From Bolinopsis microptera (Eukaryota > Ctenophora > Tentaculata > Lobata > Bolinopsidae): 64,000 nt of DNA. The position numbers and the translations under genes were made by a program. The stretch lies in contig NC_087074.1 in the NCBI RefSeq assembly GCF_026151205.1, positions 11,441,226 to 11,505,225 on the forward strand. The letters run 5' to 3'. The notes beneath the pieces are model-generated. The model was not told the origin of the DNA. It saw nothing but the letters and a program-made list of their open reading frames with translations, and made no database searches. Every line of letters starts with the position of its first letter. Position 1 is the stretch's first letter. Shown one piece after another: positions 63,301-63,374 of the stretch.

Positions 63301-63374
63301 TCGTACAACGTGTCCACTTTATTACGCTCCTGGATAATGTGAGTTAGTAGAATAGAACGAGCACGGTCATTAGC
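16642..63374 (-). CDS. VIRMA: Virilizer homologue (VIRMA), m6A methyltransferase complex scaffold, N-terminus outside window
   Basis: Twenty-eight exons were traced in three clusters (listed in the three block entries). All introns are GT-AG, every phase agrees, and the exons add to 4053 bp, or 1350 residues plus stop. Human VIRMA has about 1800 residues, so roughly the first 400 lie beyond 64000. Virilizer is the large nuclear scaffold that holds WTAP and the METTL3/METTL14 core and guides mRNA N6-adenosine methylation. Identification rests mainly on SRKQNTSRPPSMHVDDFIEM (exon 18186-18288), the virilizer C-terminal signature. It is supported by the acidic block before VSVNYDPYSF (exon 62903-63071), the helical middle and the Gly/Arg-rich C-terminus with RFSGGGGRGARYRDN. 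Two introns are exceptional: 21379-46202 (24.8 kb, eight nested genes) and 47273-57148 (9.9 kb, a nested gene plus mobile elements). Confidence 0.93.
17211..17995. repeat. 56-bp minisatellite, 14 copies, fills a VIRMA intron
   Basis: TGTTGTCTTGTTAGTGACAG recurs every 56 bp from 17211. On the gene strand each unit ends in CAAGACAACAG followed by AAA, the same sequence as the real acceptor of exon 17015-17209. The array therefore holds about 14 acceptor look-alikes next to the true one. Confidence 0.93.
18540..18725. repeat. TTAGTGACTAATTACTG tandem repeat in VIRMA intron
   Basis: Imperfect ~20-bp units of CTAATTAGTGACTAATTACT, about nine copies, in the intron between exons 18444-18534 and 18838-19015. 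Non-coding. Confidence 0.8.
20326..20470. repeat. ~38-bp tandem repeat in VIRMA intron, 4 copies
   Basis: GAGGGTCAACAATTACTCCA plus CACTCACACTT units repeat between exons 20149-20291 and 20543-20692. Non-coding. Confidence 0.8.
21427..21499 (+). tRNA. tRNA-Phe (GAA)
   Basis: A 73-nt cloverleaf. The acceptor stem GCCGAAA pairs with TTTCGGC, followed by discriminator A. The D arm holds AGCTCAGTTGGGAGAGC. The anticodon arm TAGACTGAAGATCTA has GAA at 21460-21462. The T arm contains GGTTCGATCCC. Box A and box B promoters are intact and there is no intron. It lies on the strand opposite VIRMA, 50 bp beyond exon 21234-21378 within the giant intron. Confidence 0.97.
21503..21507 (+). terminator. RNA polymerase III T-run terminator
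   Basis: Five consecutive T residues start 4 bases after the tRNA-Phe 3' end, the usual Pol III stop signal. Confidence 0.8.
21508..22840. other. VIRMA intron, possible transposon-like relic
   Basis: Mostly non-coding. Between about 22610 and 22760 one plus-strand frame reads like a degraded protein (RDFLQEIRADYDLVKRPTTA, then ERWSEIESFTWGC), and it seems to continue after the MITE at 22841-23202. I cannot name the family. Several stops interrupt it. Confidence 0.3.
22841..23202. mobile_element. hAT-like MITE with poly-C tracts and 8-bp target duplication
   Basis: Terminal inverted repeats CAGTGGCGTAACTT and AAGTTACGCCACTG enclose 362 bp. Both sides carry the identical 8-bp sequence GAAAGACC (22833-22840 and 23203-23210), the duplication length of the hAT superfamily. 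Inside are several runs of 14-18 C residues. They create long spurious Pro/Gly-rich frames on both strands. Confidence 0.88.
23524..24430. repeat. 36-bp minisatellite, about 25 copies
   Basis: The unit is GCACCTAATATCCAGGTGGC plus AGGTTGTTGCACCTTA. Because 36 is a multiple of three and no stop occurs, both strands stay open: APNIQVAGCCTL on plus (324 codons with the left flank) and LGAKVQQPATWI on minus (338 codons). The plus frame starts in sequence with no signal or domain, so I treat coding as unlikely. Variation is limited to a few positions (GTGG/TTGG, TTA/TCA) arranged in blocks, which points to block duplication. Confidence 0.9.
24431..25555. other. Upstream region of the first nested receptor-like gene
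   Basis: No gene seen. AT-rich non-coding DNA. The promoter of the gene starting at 25556 should lie in its last part, but no distinct core element stands out. Confidence 0.4.
25556..26341 (+). CDS. Nested type I membrane protein A: short Cys module, EPNTVLKPLT repeats, EYV tail (261 aa)
   Basis: Unrecognised family, function unknown. Residues 1-20 are a signal peptide (MTLVTLTLVLGLPVLLVSL). C21 follows at once and begins a small module, C21-x16-C38-x2-C41-x8-C50, with GEYEHTN matching GKYEYTD and GEHEYTD in the genes at 44352 and 42206. Residues 120-178 are about five 11-residue repeats (PLTAEPNTVLK). Residues 215-237 form one membrane helix, followed by basic RKRYR. The 20-residue tail has IEYV and ends in GEYV-stop. 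The gene is intronless, antisense inside the giant VIRMA intron, with AATAAA at 26544-26549. The second Cys module of its relatives is absent, so it may be a reduced paralogue. Another ATG is the second codon. Confidence 0.8.
   Translation: MMTLVTLTLVLGLPVLLVSLCNNGEYEHTNSTTHTTTCRTCSPDSATSECSRSFLPFLPVVTTPSNSVTTLKTEEHILKDNPIPAENITQNHVVIVEPTTTADINAVDLTAVEQDVPEPLTAEPNTVLKPLTTKPNTVLQPLTTKPNTLLKPLTAEPNTVLKPLTAEPNTVLQPLTTKLPTSNDTTKQAEEKIAKNQQNKTTDHENPATQPKSTVWIWSIAITMLLLIVAGIVGYTVRKRYRVGDSIEYVTLLDVKSGEYV
26342..26999. other. 3' flank of gene A; no gene seen
   Basis: A 47-bp segment with GCAGTATGACGTCATA is duplicated just after the stop (near 26350-26420). AATAAA at 26544-26549 is the likely polyadenylation signal of gene A. 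The rest is AT-rich. Confidence 0.5.
27000..27250. repeat. 32-bp minisatellite, about 8 copies
   Basis: Units AGGGGTTTAAGGAGACAGAT plus ATAACATTATAC, nearly identical; one copy has lost part of its left half. Non-coding. Confidence 0.93.
27251..28242. other. VIRMA intron; no gene seen
   Basis: AT-rich with a C homopolymer near 27826-27841. Short open frames have no recognisable content. Confidence 0.4.
28243..28309 (+). CDS. Possible signal-peptide first exon (uncertain)
   Basis: ATG in a fair Kozak context (GAATGG) opens MASSCFLIFIAVEIIRTTAA, then NE, a plausible signal peptide, directly followed by a GT donor (G/GTATTC). No downstream exon could be identified. Unlike the neighbouring nested genes this would be spliced. 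It could be a chance match or the remnant of another secreted protein gene. Confidence 0.2.
28310..29103. other. VIRMA intron; GTGCGGTAA-rich patch
   Basis: Between 28570 and 28720 the motif TGCGGTA recurs in both orientations, which suggests a small degraded inverted-repeat element. No gene seen. Confidence 0.35.
29104..29357. repeat. Higher-order repeat of ~97 bp, about 2.7 copies
   Basis: Each large unit has two GGTCACGGTCCCGAAAGGGC subunits, then GGTCACGTGGTAACCGGGTC and CCTAGGCATGAGTTCCAAA. Starts at about 29103, 29199 and 29298. The frame at 29175-29378 is a product of the repeat. Confidence 0.85.
29358..31475. other. VIRMA intron; no gene seen, one 52-bp tandem duplication
   Basis: AT-rich. 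A 52-bp segment with CCGGGCATTGTCCCCAAAAC is present twice in tandem (starting 30733 and 30785). A TATA-rich palindrome lies near 31209-31230. The region upstream of 31476 should hold the promoter of the TTEKP-repeat gene; no core element is clear. The 119-codon frame at 29732-30091 has no recognisable domain. Confidence 0.45.
31476..36878 (+). CDS. Nested giant mucin-like type I membrane protein B, TTEKP pentad repeats (1800 aa)
   Basis: Unrecognised family; the architecture is that of a cell-surface mucin. Signal peptide 1-21 (LSLVIWIEVSQC, Cys22 at its end) resembles those of the genes at 38844 and 40507. Residues ~150-325 hold six full 27-residue repeats (RVQPEIVTTTPTATPRIPLE then EKTTVSE) and a partial seventh. 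Residues ~330-690 contain two long diverged duplicates with SSTESSSKKSSDHVTTFSTS and KNSPSTSSKRP. Residues ~690-1725 are some 200 pentads of T-T-E-K-P/S/A type, rich in O-glycosylation sites and in alternating Lys/Glu. A membrane helix (LHFLLIVIAVAGTGSLIYIG) spans ~1757-1777, with a short tail ending TISNV, a class I PDZ-ligand form (S-x-V). There are no Cys residues in the ectodomain beyond Cys22. The gene is intronless and fully open over 5.4 kb despite the repeats, which argues for selection. Confidence 0.85.
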   Translation: MKTLYVFTKFLSLVIWIEVSQCLRSTATPNTLLQEANATTSPKNTPEISTATPRIPLEVNTSISTETSTESSSKKSSSDHVTTFSTSTSFTSVSLKTSANTTKMTRDVTEVSVVSSNRTSLPGVQSTTFIGSTVQANGKSKTTAYLRVQPEIVTTTPTATPRIPLEEKTTVSERVQPEIVTTTPTATPRIPLKEKTTVSERVQPEIVTTTPTATPRIPLEEKTTVSERVQPVIVTTTPTATPRIPLEEKTTVSERVQPEILTTTPTETPRIPLEEKTTVSERVQPEIVIATPTETPRIPLEEKTTVSERVQSEIITTTPTSQKSPSEVKTSKALISTESSTESSSKKSSDHVTTFSTSTSFTSVSQKTSAKTTTSNSKLPIRSTKNSPSTSSKRPRTTPKTVEDVTEGSVLSTNKTYLPTVQPTTFIGSAVQADEKSSTHPKSTKHATYKGSSDIKVSVSGMSIEEPKTSFLSIEKSKESTSSGSDHSTKFSTSTSFSHATTSNSRVPIGSTKNSPSTSSKRPTTPPKTVEDVTEASVLSTNKTYLPTVQPTTFIGWAVQADKKSSTHGKLHKTSTHKSIKEKEFTNKSETSTEETKTSEKSSETSETVTENRYTTSVQTESPTFVNDIDNIKEQPMTKVVSTNTSLTLETKTKLPTTNAPTTKESSTKTPTKKAPTTATKTKVPTDKPTTEKPTTKKPTTKKSTTEKSKTEKPTTEKPTTEKPTTEKITIEKTKPEKPTTKKPTTKKSTTEMSTTEKPTTKKSTTEKSKTEKPTTEKPTTAKPTTEKITIEKTKPEKPTTEKPTTKKSTTEKSKTEMSTTEKPTTKKSTTEKSKTEKPTTEKRKPTSVKPTTEKITIEKTKPEKPTTEKPTTKKSTTEKSKTEMSTSEKPTTKKSTTEKSKTEKPTTEKPPTKKSTTEKSKTEKPTTEKRKPTSEKTTTEKITIEKTKPEKPTTEKPTTKKSTTEKSKTEKPTTEKRKPTSVKPTTEKIKIEKTKPEKPTTEKPTTKKSTTEKSKTEKPTTEKPTKEKPTTEKITTEKTKPEKPTTKKSTTEKSKTETTTEKPTTEKTKTMKSTTEKSTTEKPKTEKATTAKFTTEKSTTEKSTTEKPTTEKPKTEKATTEESTTKKSKTDKPKTEKPTTGKPTTEKITTEKNKKEKPTTKKSTTEKSKTEKPTTEKHKTEKATTEKSTTKKSTTEGSTTEKPKIEKATTEKPTTEKPTTEKIITEKDKTEKPTAKKSTTEKSKTEKPTTEKPTTEKITIEKTKPENPTTEKPTTKKSKTEISKTEKPTTEKPITKKSTTEKSKTEKPTTEKPTREKPTTEKITTKKTKPEKPTTKKSTTEKSKTEKPTTEKPTTEKITTEKTTTEKPTTEKTKTMKSIIKKSTTEKSTTEKPKTEKARTEKFTTEKSKTEKSKTEKPTTEKPTTKKSTTEKSKTEKPATEKPTTEKTKPEKPTTEKPTTKKSTTEKSKTEKPTTEMPTTEKHTTEKITTEKTTTEKPTTEKTKTKNSTTKKSTTEKSTTEKPTTEKPTTEKSTTKKSTTKKSTTEKLETEKPTTEKPKTEKATTKKSRTEKSKTEKATTEKSTTKKSTTEKSTTKKPTTEKPTTEKTTTEKTTTEKPTSEKPTTEKTTTEKPTTEKPTTEKLTTEKTTTEKPTTEKHTTEKPTTEKLTTEKTTTERSTINKSSTGKSTINKSETEKPTVKKYTIEKSTIKNSTTEKPKTEKQTINDITEPEESKNSTVALSKSSESSGENPSNTALHFLLIVIAVAGTGSLIYIGLIESVSKRPAPSALMVDPTISNV
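31915..32450 (+). repeat. 81-bp coding repeat (27 aa), 6.5 copies
   Basis: In-frame repeat inside protein B beginning AGGGTCCAGCCAGAGATTGT. Most differences between copies change single residues (E/V, A/E, E/K); no copy has a stop or indel. Confidence 0.92.
33530..36655 (+). repeat. 15-bp coding repeat array (TTEKP-type pentads), ~200 copies
   Basis: Units of ACAACAGAGAAGCCG type. Higher-order blocks recur, such as the set containing KITIEKTKPEKPTTEKPTTK. The array never drops out of frame. On the opposite strand the same property yields a false 1178-codon frame (Val/Phe/Ser-rich). Confidence 0.93.
36879..37340. other. 3' flank of protein B; no gene seen
   Basis: AT-rich non-coding DNA. No clean AATAAA near the stop was noted. 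Confidence 0.4.
37341..37438 (+). mobile_element. 3' end of a SINE with 17-A tail
   Basis: CGGCTTCCTGTAATTGGCTG through GAAGTAAAATAAGTGT matches the 3' part of the SINE at 52318-52651 with a few changes and ends in a run of 17 A. It is a truncated retroposed copy in the plus orientation. Confidence 0.8.
37439..37902. other. VIRMA intron; no gene seen
   Basis: AT-rich sequence upstream of the gene at 37903. No distinct promoter element recognised. Confidence 0.4.
37903..38529 (+). CDS. Nested small type I membrane protein C (208 aa)
   Basis: Unrecognised. The likely initiator is M16, which gives a compact signal peptide (MRLSSILIIFLVFCQA) ending near a Cys, as in the other nested genes; the upstream ATG would add 15 residues. 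A short charged ectodomain contains a (HVIEHVTE)2 repeat encoded by GAGCACGTGACAGAACACGT-type DNA, so it has several CACGTG sites. The membrane helix is ~119-139 (VLISVLLLLLLVVTSLSITW). The ~70-residue tail is acidic/Ser-rich and has no tyrosine, so it lacks the hallmark of its neighbours. Membership in the family rests on position, strand, lack of introns and topology. AATAAA at 38640-38645. Confidence 0.7.
   Translation: MKSCILLSIIVVSPVMRLSSILIIFLVFCQAEMLIRRGEQTVNPKHPTKSPAKEDHNTPPQKMKTEVFEQPDSSTTKHVIEHVTEHVIEHVTEKNRRNREEDKLSNKKGSPELSLQEKVLISVLLLLLLVVTSLSITWSWNKAQTSLTNPERGPEDSDNINNLSAFSTLSNSVFEVVELQELHLEESGERSVREGGGTSASLFNPASN
38844..39512 (+). CDS. Nested mucin-like type I membrane protein D, short SYV tail (222 aa)
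   Basis: Unrecognised. Signal peptide 1-24 (LLLCSVWFVTVSEC, Cys25) shares the W-x-x-V-x-x-C pattern seen in B and E. The Ser/Thr/Pro-rich ectodomain has a triple ETVVTET repeat and several N-glycosylation sites (NTS, NSS). The membrane helix is ~181-202, then a basic stop-transfer KRRQ. The tail is about 20 residues with one motif, ISYVSRP. Intronless; ATTAAA at 39573-39578 may be its polyadenylation signal. The previous gene ends 314 bp upstream on the same strand. Confidence 0.75.
   Translation: MRPLAVILVVRLLLCSVWFVTVSECFPRGSTAQQKVQQEVLSGEEQGGPEMETVVTETVVTDTVVTETSTPDNGVQVLTTDNTSDHTIYPGTVSATTTSFSLRTDTPPSKPVITGSSSTTNSSPSEGTVAISLLPYTSRESTSKELPEISTDEKTSVLPKLEPASTEPVGSKERTLRLTVPTTVLIASASAVLLGVFGYANFRYWRKRRQEMNFNISYVSRP
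39513..40506. other. Spacer between genes D and E
   Basis: No gene seen. Near 39690-39800, TTTACCGGACC and CACGGTAAATATAG suggest a weak inverted-repeat element. The promoter of gene E is not obvious. Confidence 0.4.
40507..41190 (+). CDS. Nested type I membrane protein E with tyrosine-motif tail (227 aa)
   Basis: Unrecognised. Signal peptide 1-21 (LLRLAVWIKVQRC, Cys22) aligns with that of protein B. The ~85-residue Ser/Thr/Pro-rich ectodomain has N-glycosylation sites (NSS, NIT) and a membrane-proximal C109/C114 pair. The membrane helix is ~112-134. The ~93-residue tail holds Y148 (TVYTSP), Y175 (NVYADA), Y215 (HNYVNI) and Y224. YVNI fits the pY-x-N form bound by Grb2-type SH2 domains. A PAKPAKP stretch lies before the last motifs. 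Intronless. The final ~43 bp with the YVN motif are repeated twice more just after the stop. Confidence 0.75.
   Translation: MRLLPLISGLLRLAVWIKVQRCENVPDQAAKTTSPSPSSSDIFTSPNGVPTKLQTSGGYNTHPTLQNSSSPLRNITETRSEESASESSPSNTKEWGTETPSSKEPMLNCKFELCLVLMILVLVVGTVITALVYCGRRNRHHTIQHTVYTSPGSELNTGLKSGSCALTLMDDTNVYADAVDLETEGIARRVASTDNSVRPEKPAKPAKPVRLNHNYVNISIQTCYTKP
41138..41245 (+). repeat. 43-bp tandem repeat over the C-terminus of gene E
   Basis: TAAACCATAACTATGTCAAC starts at 41138, 41181 and 41224. The first copy encodes the YVNI motif in frame. Because 43 is not a multiple of three, the second copy supplies the stop codon. Confidence 0.93.
41246..42205. other. Spacer between genes E and F, TATA-like element
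   Basis: No gene seen. ACATAAAAAGCG near 42152 is TATA-like, about 50 bp before the ATG of gene F; the assignment is tentative. Confidence 0.4.
42206..43114 (+). CDS. Nested Cys-rich receptor-like protein F with EYV/YVN tail (302 aa)
   Basis: Signal peptide 1-20. Two Cys modules follow at 21-96: C21-x15-C37-x2-C40-x13-C54 and C64-x12-C77-x2-C80-x15-C96, with PGEHEYTD, CPDGFIS and CPEGTTS. This is the ephrin-receptor-like (GCC2/GCC3) or TNFR-like fold pattern (family inference). The Thr/Pro/Arg stalk (97-153) has VHRPVTRKPV. The membrane helix is ~156-178. The ~120-residue tail has Y232, Y247, Y259 (SDYVIA), Y277 (GYVNN, Grb2-type pY-x-N) and a terminal SEYV-stop. Intronless and homologous to the gene at 44352, about 1.2 kb downstream. 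A decayed extension with more tyrosine motifs follows the stop (43137-43428). Confidence 0.85.
   Translation: MMQAVLLISLFVTASIQSQDCEPGEHEYTDPANNSTCKVCPDGFISAHDKKDICQWVVKKKRTCEAGEYRSYKSHTCSPCPEGTTSKAGAVKMQECRSGNVTAPPGQLTDRVTERAPINTTTAHEVTRPQVPVTLRRPVHRPVTRKPVVPEQWRPGIGLVVALTVVLVAGTSSAAFICWQRASEKASENLIAARPRPKQFRVRLSTINASNCSSVFSSDGDFQRGNGRPESYITAEELQRERTEAEYFDNVGSFQESDYVIADSTLAGSQPEPQPGYVNNSSKVGLHKAESTATLDDASEYV
43137..43428 (+). pseudogene. Relic of a longer tyrosine-motif tail after gene F
   Basis: Just past the stop, a different frame reads GNEYVGPTSDKRDEDG, then after a stop SGDEDDVYSEGSEG, then EKSEEERGTSESEQCEG, then RDLDNQYVNMYTINY. Four stops interrupt it. The upstream piece (SYPEYAETAVQ) is in yet another frame. 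EYV, VYSE and YVNM resemble the functional tail motifs, and RDLDNQYVNM resembles RDFDNQYFHLM after gene G. It probably encoded part of an ancestral tail and has decayed by frameshift and stops. Confidence 0.6.
43429..44351. other. Spacer between genes F and G; small palindrome
   Basis: GCTATAGCGACAACATTGTT with ATAGCAATAACATTGCTATA near 43619-43665 forms an inverted repeat. No gene seen. Confidence 0.45.
44352..45944 (+). CDS. Nested Cys-rich receptor-like protein G with multi-tyrosine scaffold tail (530 aa)
   Basis: Signal peptide 1-20 (LHLAVPIESS). Two Cys modules: C21-x16-C38-x2-C41-x13-C55 and C65-x11-C77-x2-C80-x15-C96, the same plan as gene F. The Thr/Pro stalk is ~100-200 with N-glycosylation sites (NQT, NTT). 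The membrane helix is 203-224. The ~300-residue tail has 17 tyrosines: SEYV at 283-285, 325-327, 358-360, 415-417 and 505-507; pY-x-N forms YVNT (341, 433), YMNT (398) and YENE (516); and YDVP (380), a Crk-type pY-x-x-P. This density resembles docking receptors/adaptors that recruit SH2 proteins after phosphorylation (inference). A 12-residue EQGSWGQGAMPE repeat is near 479-502. There is no kinase domain. Intronless, antisense in the VIRMA intron. Confidence 0.87.
   Translation: MQYLSALLVFLHLAVPIESSCKHGKYEYTDPVTNQITCKICPDGQISGHSKKHTCQLIHDRSRNCTAGSYGFKTMGCISCPAGRMSPAGAVKVQECKKAVTNQTVTNEAATQLLTTPERQETSSIRPSVHPTIPKIPTTSPPEGTTEPLNHMTTPNIPTKPLPKELTSNTTTKVTQPKIPATKKPVSAAPPTKAPTKKGPPVGLIVSLLLVFLVVMGSAGYIVWRVTSHRRQGGGLPLIEPNGFTNPTLVDDETPVSQGFGLRRYKRQDSNYVCTDELKLESEYVEASQVRISSQYEVLQLKDDGNQGNASGSKCSAVENTPESEYVLSDLKNTPTKQSEYVNTYSVGAKPKAQPESEYVVASPFHAGSQPTENNQESEYDVPRNLNNITTPREHPQYMNTVGSKPTKLTQPESEYVDANPFHTGPQPTKPEYVNTGLGLTQPTNTDMKEESEYAYASQGQLRFLRNRPEPAKASTSREQGSWGQGAMPEEQGSWGQGAMPEGSEYVEPTFQQSIYENEEGIYSQCRNDS
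45965..46177 (+). pseudogene. Possible tail relic after gene G
   Basis: An open stretch after the stop of gene G encodes KVRDFDNQYFHLMDPD, SYLVPSPP and SGYTT. The DFDNQYFHLM segment parallels DLDNQYVNM after gene F, so a conserved tail end may have been cut off in both genes. It could also be an unspliced alternative 3' exon. It ends 26 bp before VIRMA exon 46203-46330 on the other strand. Confidence 0.45.
46203..47272 (-). CDS. VIRMA: VIRMA exon block 2 (3 exons between the giant introns)
   Basis: Exons 47141-47272, 46777-46929 and 46203-46330. They encode MSIVKPLLQLHTLLFSLPPP, then SDTSWTKLVQEVLDYSTSTP with ELLPQTLPIISHIELG, then EEKVLLHYRDTWAAHLLPFW. The middle segment fits the virilizer helical repeats. 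The block is an island: it is separated from exons on either side by introns of 9.9 and 24.8 kb. The nested gene ending at 45944 lies only about 260 bp from the last exon of this block, on the opposite strand. Confidence 0.9.
47273..48268. other. VIRMA intron; palindromic AT patch
   Basis: TAGTATATAGTAGTATAATA followed by ACCACTATATACTATATTAT near 47440-47490 is an AT-rich inverted repeat. No gene seen; the 94-codon frame at 47934-48218 has no recognisable features. Confidence 0.4.
48269..49225 (-). CDS. Fourth exonuclease module, in a shifted frame of the same EXD1-like gene (318 aa)
   Basis: The frame actually extends upstream of its first ATG, to about 49330, where it reads QKCGCCEKLFILKELKATNR and then VKMCDVC. 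This is the missing third zinc knuckle of the 846-residue protein. It continues with IVWLDDVGDVAEAARDL, MDVIFIGTNDCTVYVFD, VKLMFDCRDEADTFH, VVDVQLINVL and a fourth knuckle CTGCRKLF...CRVC. The two frames therefore make one ancestral protein of ~1180 residues broken by a single frameshift near an A-rich stretch (GAAAAG at 49295-49300). It could be a real pseudogenising indel, a sequencing error or programmed frameshifting. An independent short gene starting at 49225 would lack half a knuckle, so I think that unlikely. Confidence 0.7.
   Translation of the reverse strand: MKMCDVCIEVDKGEPNIVWLDDVGDVAEAARDLQSEDYVSVVCQKHNLARTGPMDVIFIGTNDCTVYVFDITTMGRPAFDSGLRDVLESPTPVKLMFDCRDEADTFHKMHGTWLAHVVDVQLINVLSWRISPRNKERNNIDINSVHLLKGWKTCMRRIPRNSLKCSPNFYSTGNTRDGGRNVWEKRPLEERLVIYWAAGTLNMFTLYETLKTGVDMEMVSEASGRYVDYFRSYDALPVETEYIFHSCLPHNILTEATSLDLQCTGCRKLFAREEFNEDSIRSEIQKCRVCRWIFKNDGEFCKTDGHGRKAKTNYNLYN
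49258..51798 (-). CDS. EXD1-like protein, three degenerate 3'-5' exonuclease modules with zinc knuckles (846 aa)
   Basis: The protein repeats one plan three times: a DnaQ/DEDD-like exonuclease fold, a helical spacer ending in SERYADYFRSYE or similar, then a CxxC-x~20-CxxC knuckle (CSGCKKLF...CKMC; CVCCKKNL...CKIC). The exonuclease parts keep the shape seen in EXD1-type proteins: LGRHGSIS in module 1, VKLMYDCKRASDALF, and MDVQLLEVL. However, the first catalytic D-x-E is absent, with only a hydrophobic strand followed by F(L/V)FD. They are therefore probably non-catalytic RNA-binding folds, as is known for EXD1 in the piRNA pathway. Intronless, on the VIRMA strand, within its 9.9-kb intron, which suggests a retrogene origin. 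M30 (MTSWDIDD) is an equally good start. The reading continues after a frameshift near 49285-49340 in the next entry. Confidence 0.75.
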   Translation of the reverse strand: MLNFPSYISCLGHTSSNHSYCNHSFPTSTMTSWDIDDSTKWVGNSEDLRAAIQKIRNEEVFVLHLKGGKGEVSAHLGRHGSISELMVYTRSKETFLFDMKLLGSEVFEAGMREILQNQPWVKLMYDCKRASDALFHLFNVKLSNVMDVQLLEVLNLEKHISAGEKSGAMATKTLRSLKTSCEQFLKGSPFLDRTNEIPPPPDHYKTILIMALYDTLKKSEDLSLAREASERYADYFRSYEIMPENKYYDHPFLPQNVIVCDLQTSGTKLVCSGCKKLFLAVHFGEDAVSKTERKCKMCKLIDIENPEVFWVDNVNYDVATAIEKLCRKKMITAVLQPFRLERSNPLDIIFIGTEESEVFVFDITALGDQSFDLGLRQLLESNDIIKLVFNCPDAADTLNVMHSVCLQNFFDVQILEVMHRKSLVLNTDESPDMSIFRTKGFKSCIKKYIANKRKKASPFMKDDECLDRDYYEQKYGGQNVWAERPIREEIVKVWTASTLNIFSLFDSLKEAKDLKFLAAASERYANHMRSCASLPPSKYLCHPFLPSDVLARTYTSYEIGQLCVCCKKNLPSEDFGLLQDNGRLKCKICRIVDQDEPNVLWVDDKFTLMDAIEELKLEKTIAVICQKSTRQARSVPLDTIFIGTDDSKVYVFDVKLLGDAVFEAGLKDILEGSNCVKLMFDCRDSSDTLHKMHNVWLARVLDIQLLEVMFREKSEYKNGSAKTTRLNGLVRSIHTYIKKGCYTLRQDVEEFGDDEELKKQTARENWKSALTANLFSLFYKLVFGIDTDLIFKASQKFVDYLRSYENLPHKRYIYNQFLPMKILNDKISSEEDMKSRSVDVVKSSLS
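51799..52317. other. 5' flank of the EXD1-like gene; no gene seen
   Basis: AT-rich, non-coding; no promoter motif identified with confidence. Confidence 0.4.
52318..52651 (+). mobile_element. tRNA-derived SINE, 5'-incomplete
   Basis: The head contains a perfect Pol III box B (GGTTCGATTCC) within GGTACCAGGTTCGATTCCCC and a tRNA-like 3' half. No clear box A is seen upstream, so the 5' half is missing or diverged. A ~280-bp body follows, ending CGGCTTCCTGTAATTGGCTG...GAAGTAAAATAAGTGT and a short A-rich tail. The same 3' end occurs at 37341-37438. Confidence 0.75.
53092..53183. mobile_element. Short palindromic MITE (~92 bp)
   Basis: GGTCCCCTCATCATTGGTCC and ACTCCCGAT are inverted at the other end (ATCGGGAGTGGACCAATG, then TTAGGGGACC). 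The arms are ~28 bp with a central ACGTAAAGCACACAGTCACG loop. It would form a near-complete hairpin. Confidence 0.8.
53420..54900 (-). mobile_element. 5'-truncated LINE, reverse transcriptase domain (490-aa frame 53446-54918)
   Basis: The frame carries non-LTR reverse transcriptase blocks in order: ANIIPIPKKGDLSEPMNYRG, NGFRPGRSTTQQILVLRRL, FIDFKKAFDSVHRGK, GVLQGDTLAPYLFAI and the catalytic FADDIAL. A LINE C-terminal region follows (LYGSETWTLTKAQ, KMAGHCIRHPELL, GRPRQSYL). Homology begins at about 54890; the endonuclease is missing, so the copy is 5'-truncated, but the retained part has no stop. After the stop the element ends in a (TAG)n microsatellite (53424-53440), as in CR1/RTE-type elements that lack poly-A tails. 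It lies in the VIRMA intron, on the host strand. Confidence 0.92.
54901..55632. other. VIRMA intron; no gene seen
   Basis: A minus-strand frame of 114 codons (55181-55525) and small plus-strand frames have no recognisable domain. Confidence 0.4.
55633..55830. repeat. Dispersed-type repeat with G-tract (GGCACGTAGCCAGGATTTTT)
   Basis: CAGGCACGTAGCCAGGATTT, then a G run of about 19, then GGCGCGGCCCCCAGCGGGTT and GGCGGACCCCATTGGC. This head is familiar from MITE-like repeats in many invertebrate genomes. The right end was not found; homology may extend to ~56190. The 67-codon frame over it is low complexity. Confidence 0.55.
55831..56465. other. VIRMA intron; no gene seen
   Basis: AT-rich; possibly the body of the repeat that begins at 55633. 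Nothing else recognised. Confidence 0.35.
56466..57057 (+). mobile_element. LINE 3' fragment, broken frame
   Basis: Plus-strand relic of the same LINE type as at 53420-54900. It reads STSRDINVRKGLAWKALQSL, EPVLLYGAETWTLKKADIRA and LDGVYTNSVL, then after a 32-bp tandem duplication (CACTAGACGGTGTTTATACT starting near 56714 and again 32 bp on) the frame is lost. It resumes at 56796 with TRRLRFAGHVYRLQDQPAQQ and RGRPHKTFPDVLLED. The reverse transcriptase core is absent. Confidence 0.85.
57149..63374 (-). CDS. VIRMA: VIRMA exon block 1 (14 exons, N-terminal part in window)
   Basis: Exons in order: 63236-63374, 62903-63071, 62521-62605, 62279-62396, 61999-62145, 61701-61840, 60355-60512, 60157-60232, 59863-60025, 59285-59397, 58803-59067, 58337-58470, 57418-57598, 57149-57259. 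The second exon encodes DYEELSDEELPVTEE followed by a Glu-rich stretch, matching the acidic region after the virilizer N-terminal domain. It is followed by a segment with VNYDPYSF and then LTYFHTPTATFYQKNAKRMA. Later exons are amphipathic helices consistent with the HEAT/ARM-like middle of virilizer. The exon at 61701-61840 is odd: its last ~50 bp and donor site are tandemly triplicated downstream; only the proximal donor keeps the frame open. Confidence 0.9.
57630..57780. repeat. GTAACTAGTAACC-type short repeats in VIRMA intron
   Basis: Degenerate 9-11-bp units (CTAGTAACC, CTGGTACC). They belong to the same family as the arrays at 58267-58335 and 59415-59655. Confidence 0.7.
57781..57845. 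repeat. Duplicated acceptor end of VIRMA exon 57418-57598
   Basis: CAGCCGCGGAGACATGACTC and the following GTCCTTCATGGGACGAGAGT copy the junction at about 57571-57640, with small deletions. The copy lies upstream of the real exon on the transcript and has lost the AG/AAGGAC context. Confidence 0.75.
58693..58785. repeat. 10-bp repeat ATCATTTAAT/ATCACTTAAT
   Basis: TTTAATCATTTAATCATTTA passes into TTAATCACTTAATCAC; about nine units in the intron between exons 58337-58470 and 58803-59067. Confidence 0.85.
59415..59655. repeat. 10-bp GGTAACCT/AGTAACCT array, ~23 copies
   Basis: CTGGTAACCTAGTAACCTGG units fill the intron between VIRMA exons 59285-59397 and 59863-60025. GGTAACC is its own reverse complement, so the array is locally palindromic. 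Each unit on either strand contains GGTAAC, close to a GTAA donor. Confidence 0.9.
60513..61571. other. VIRMA intron, GC-rich patch
   Basis: No exon found here, and the phases of the flanking exons already agree. CACGTG occurs several times near 60960-61025, and TAATCCCT recurs four times between 61270 and 61515, which suggests a degraded repeat element. Confidence 0.4.
61572..61755. repeat. 61-bp triplication of a VIRMA exon-intron junction
   Basis: AACTTACCTTCAAAACAAGA (donor plus exon end on the gene strand) begins at 61572, 61633 and 61694. The last copy is the true exon end (61701). Copies differ at two or three bases. Confidence 0.93.
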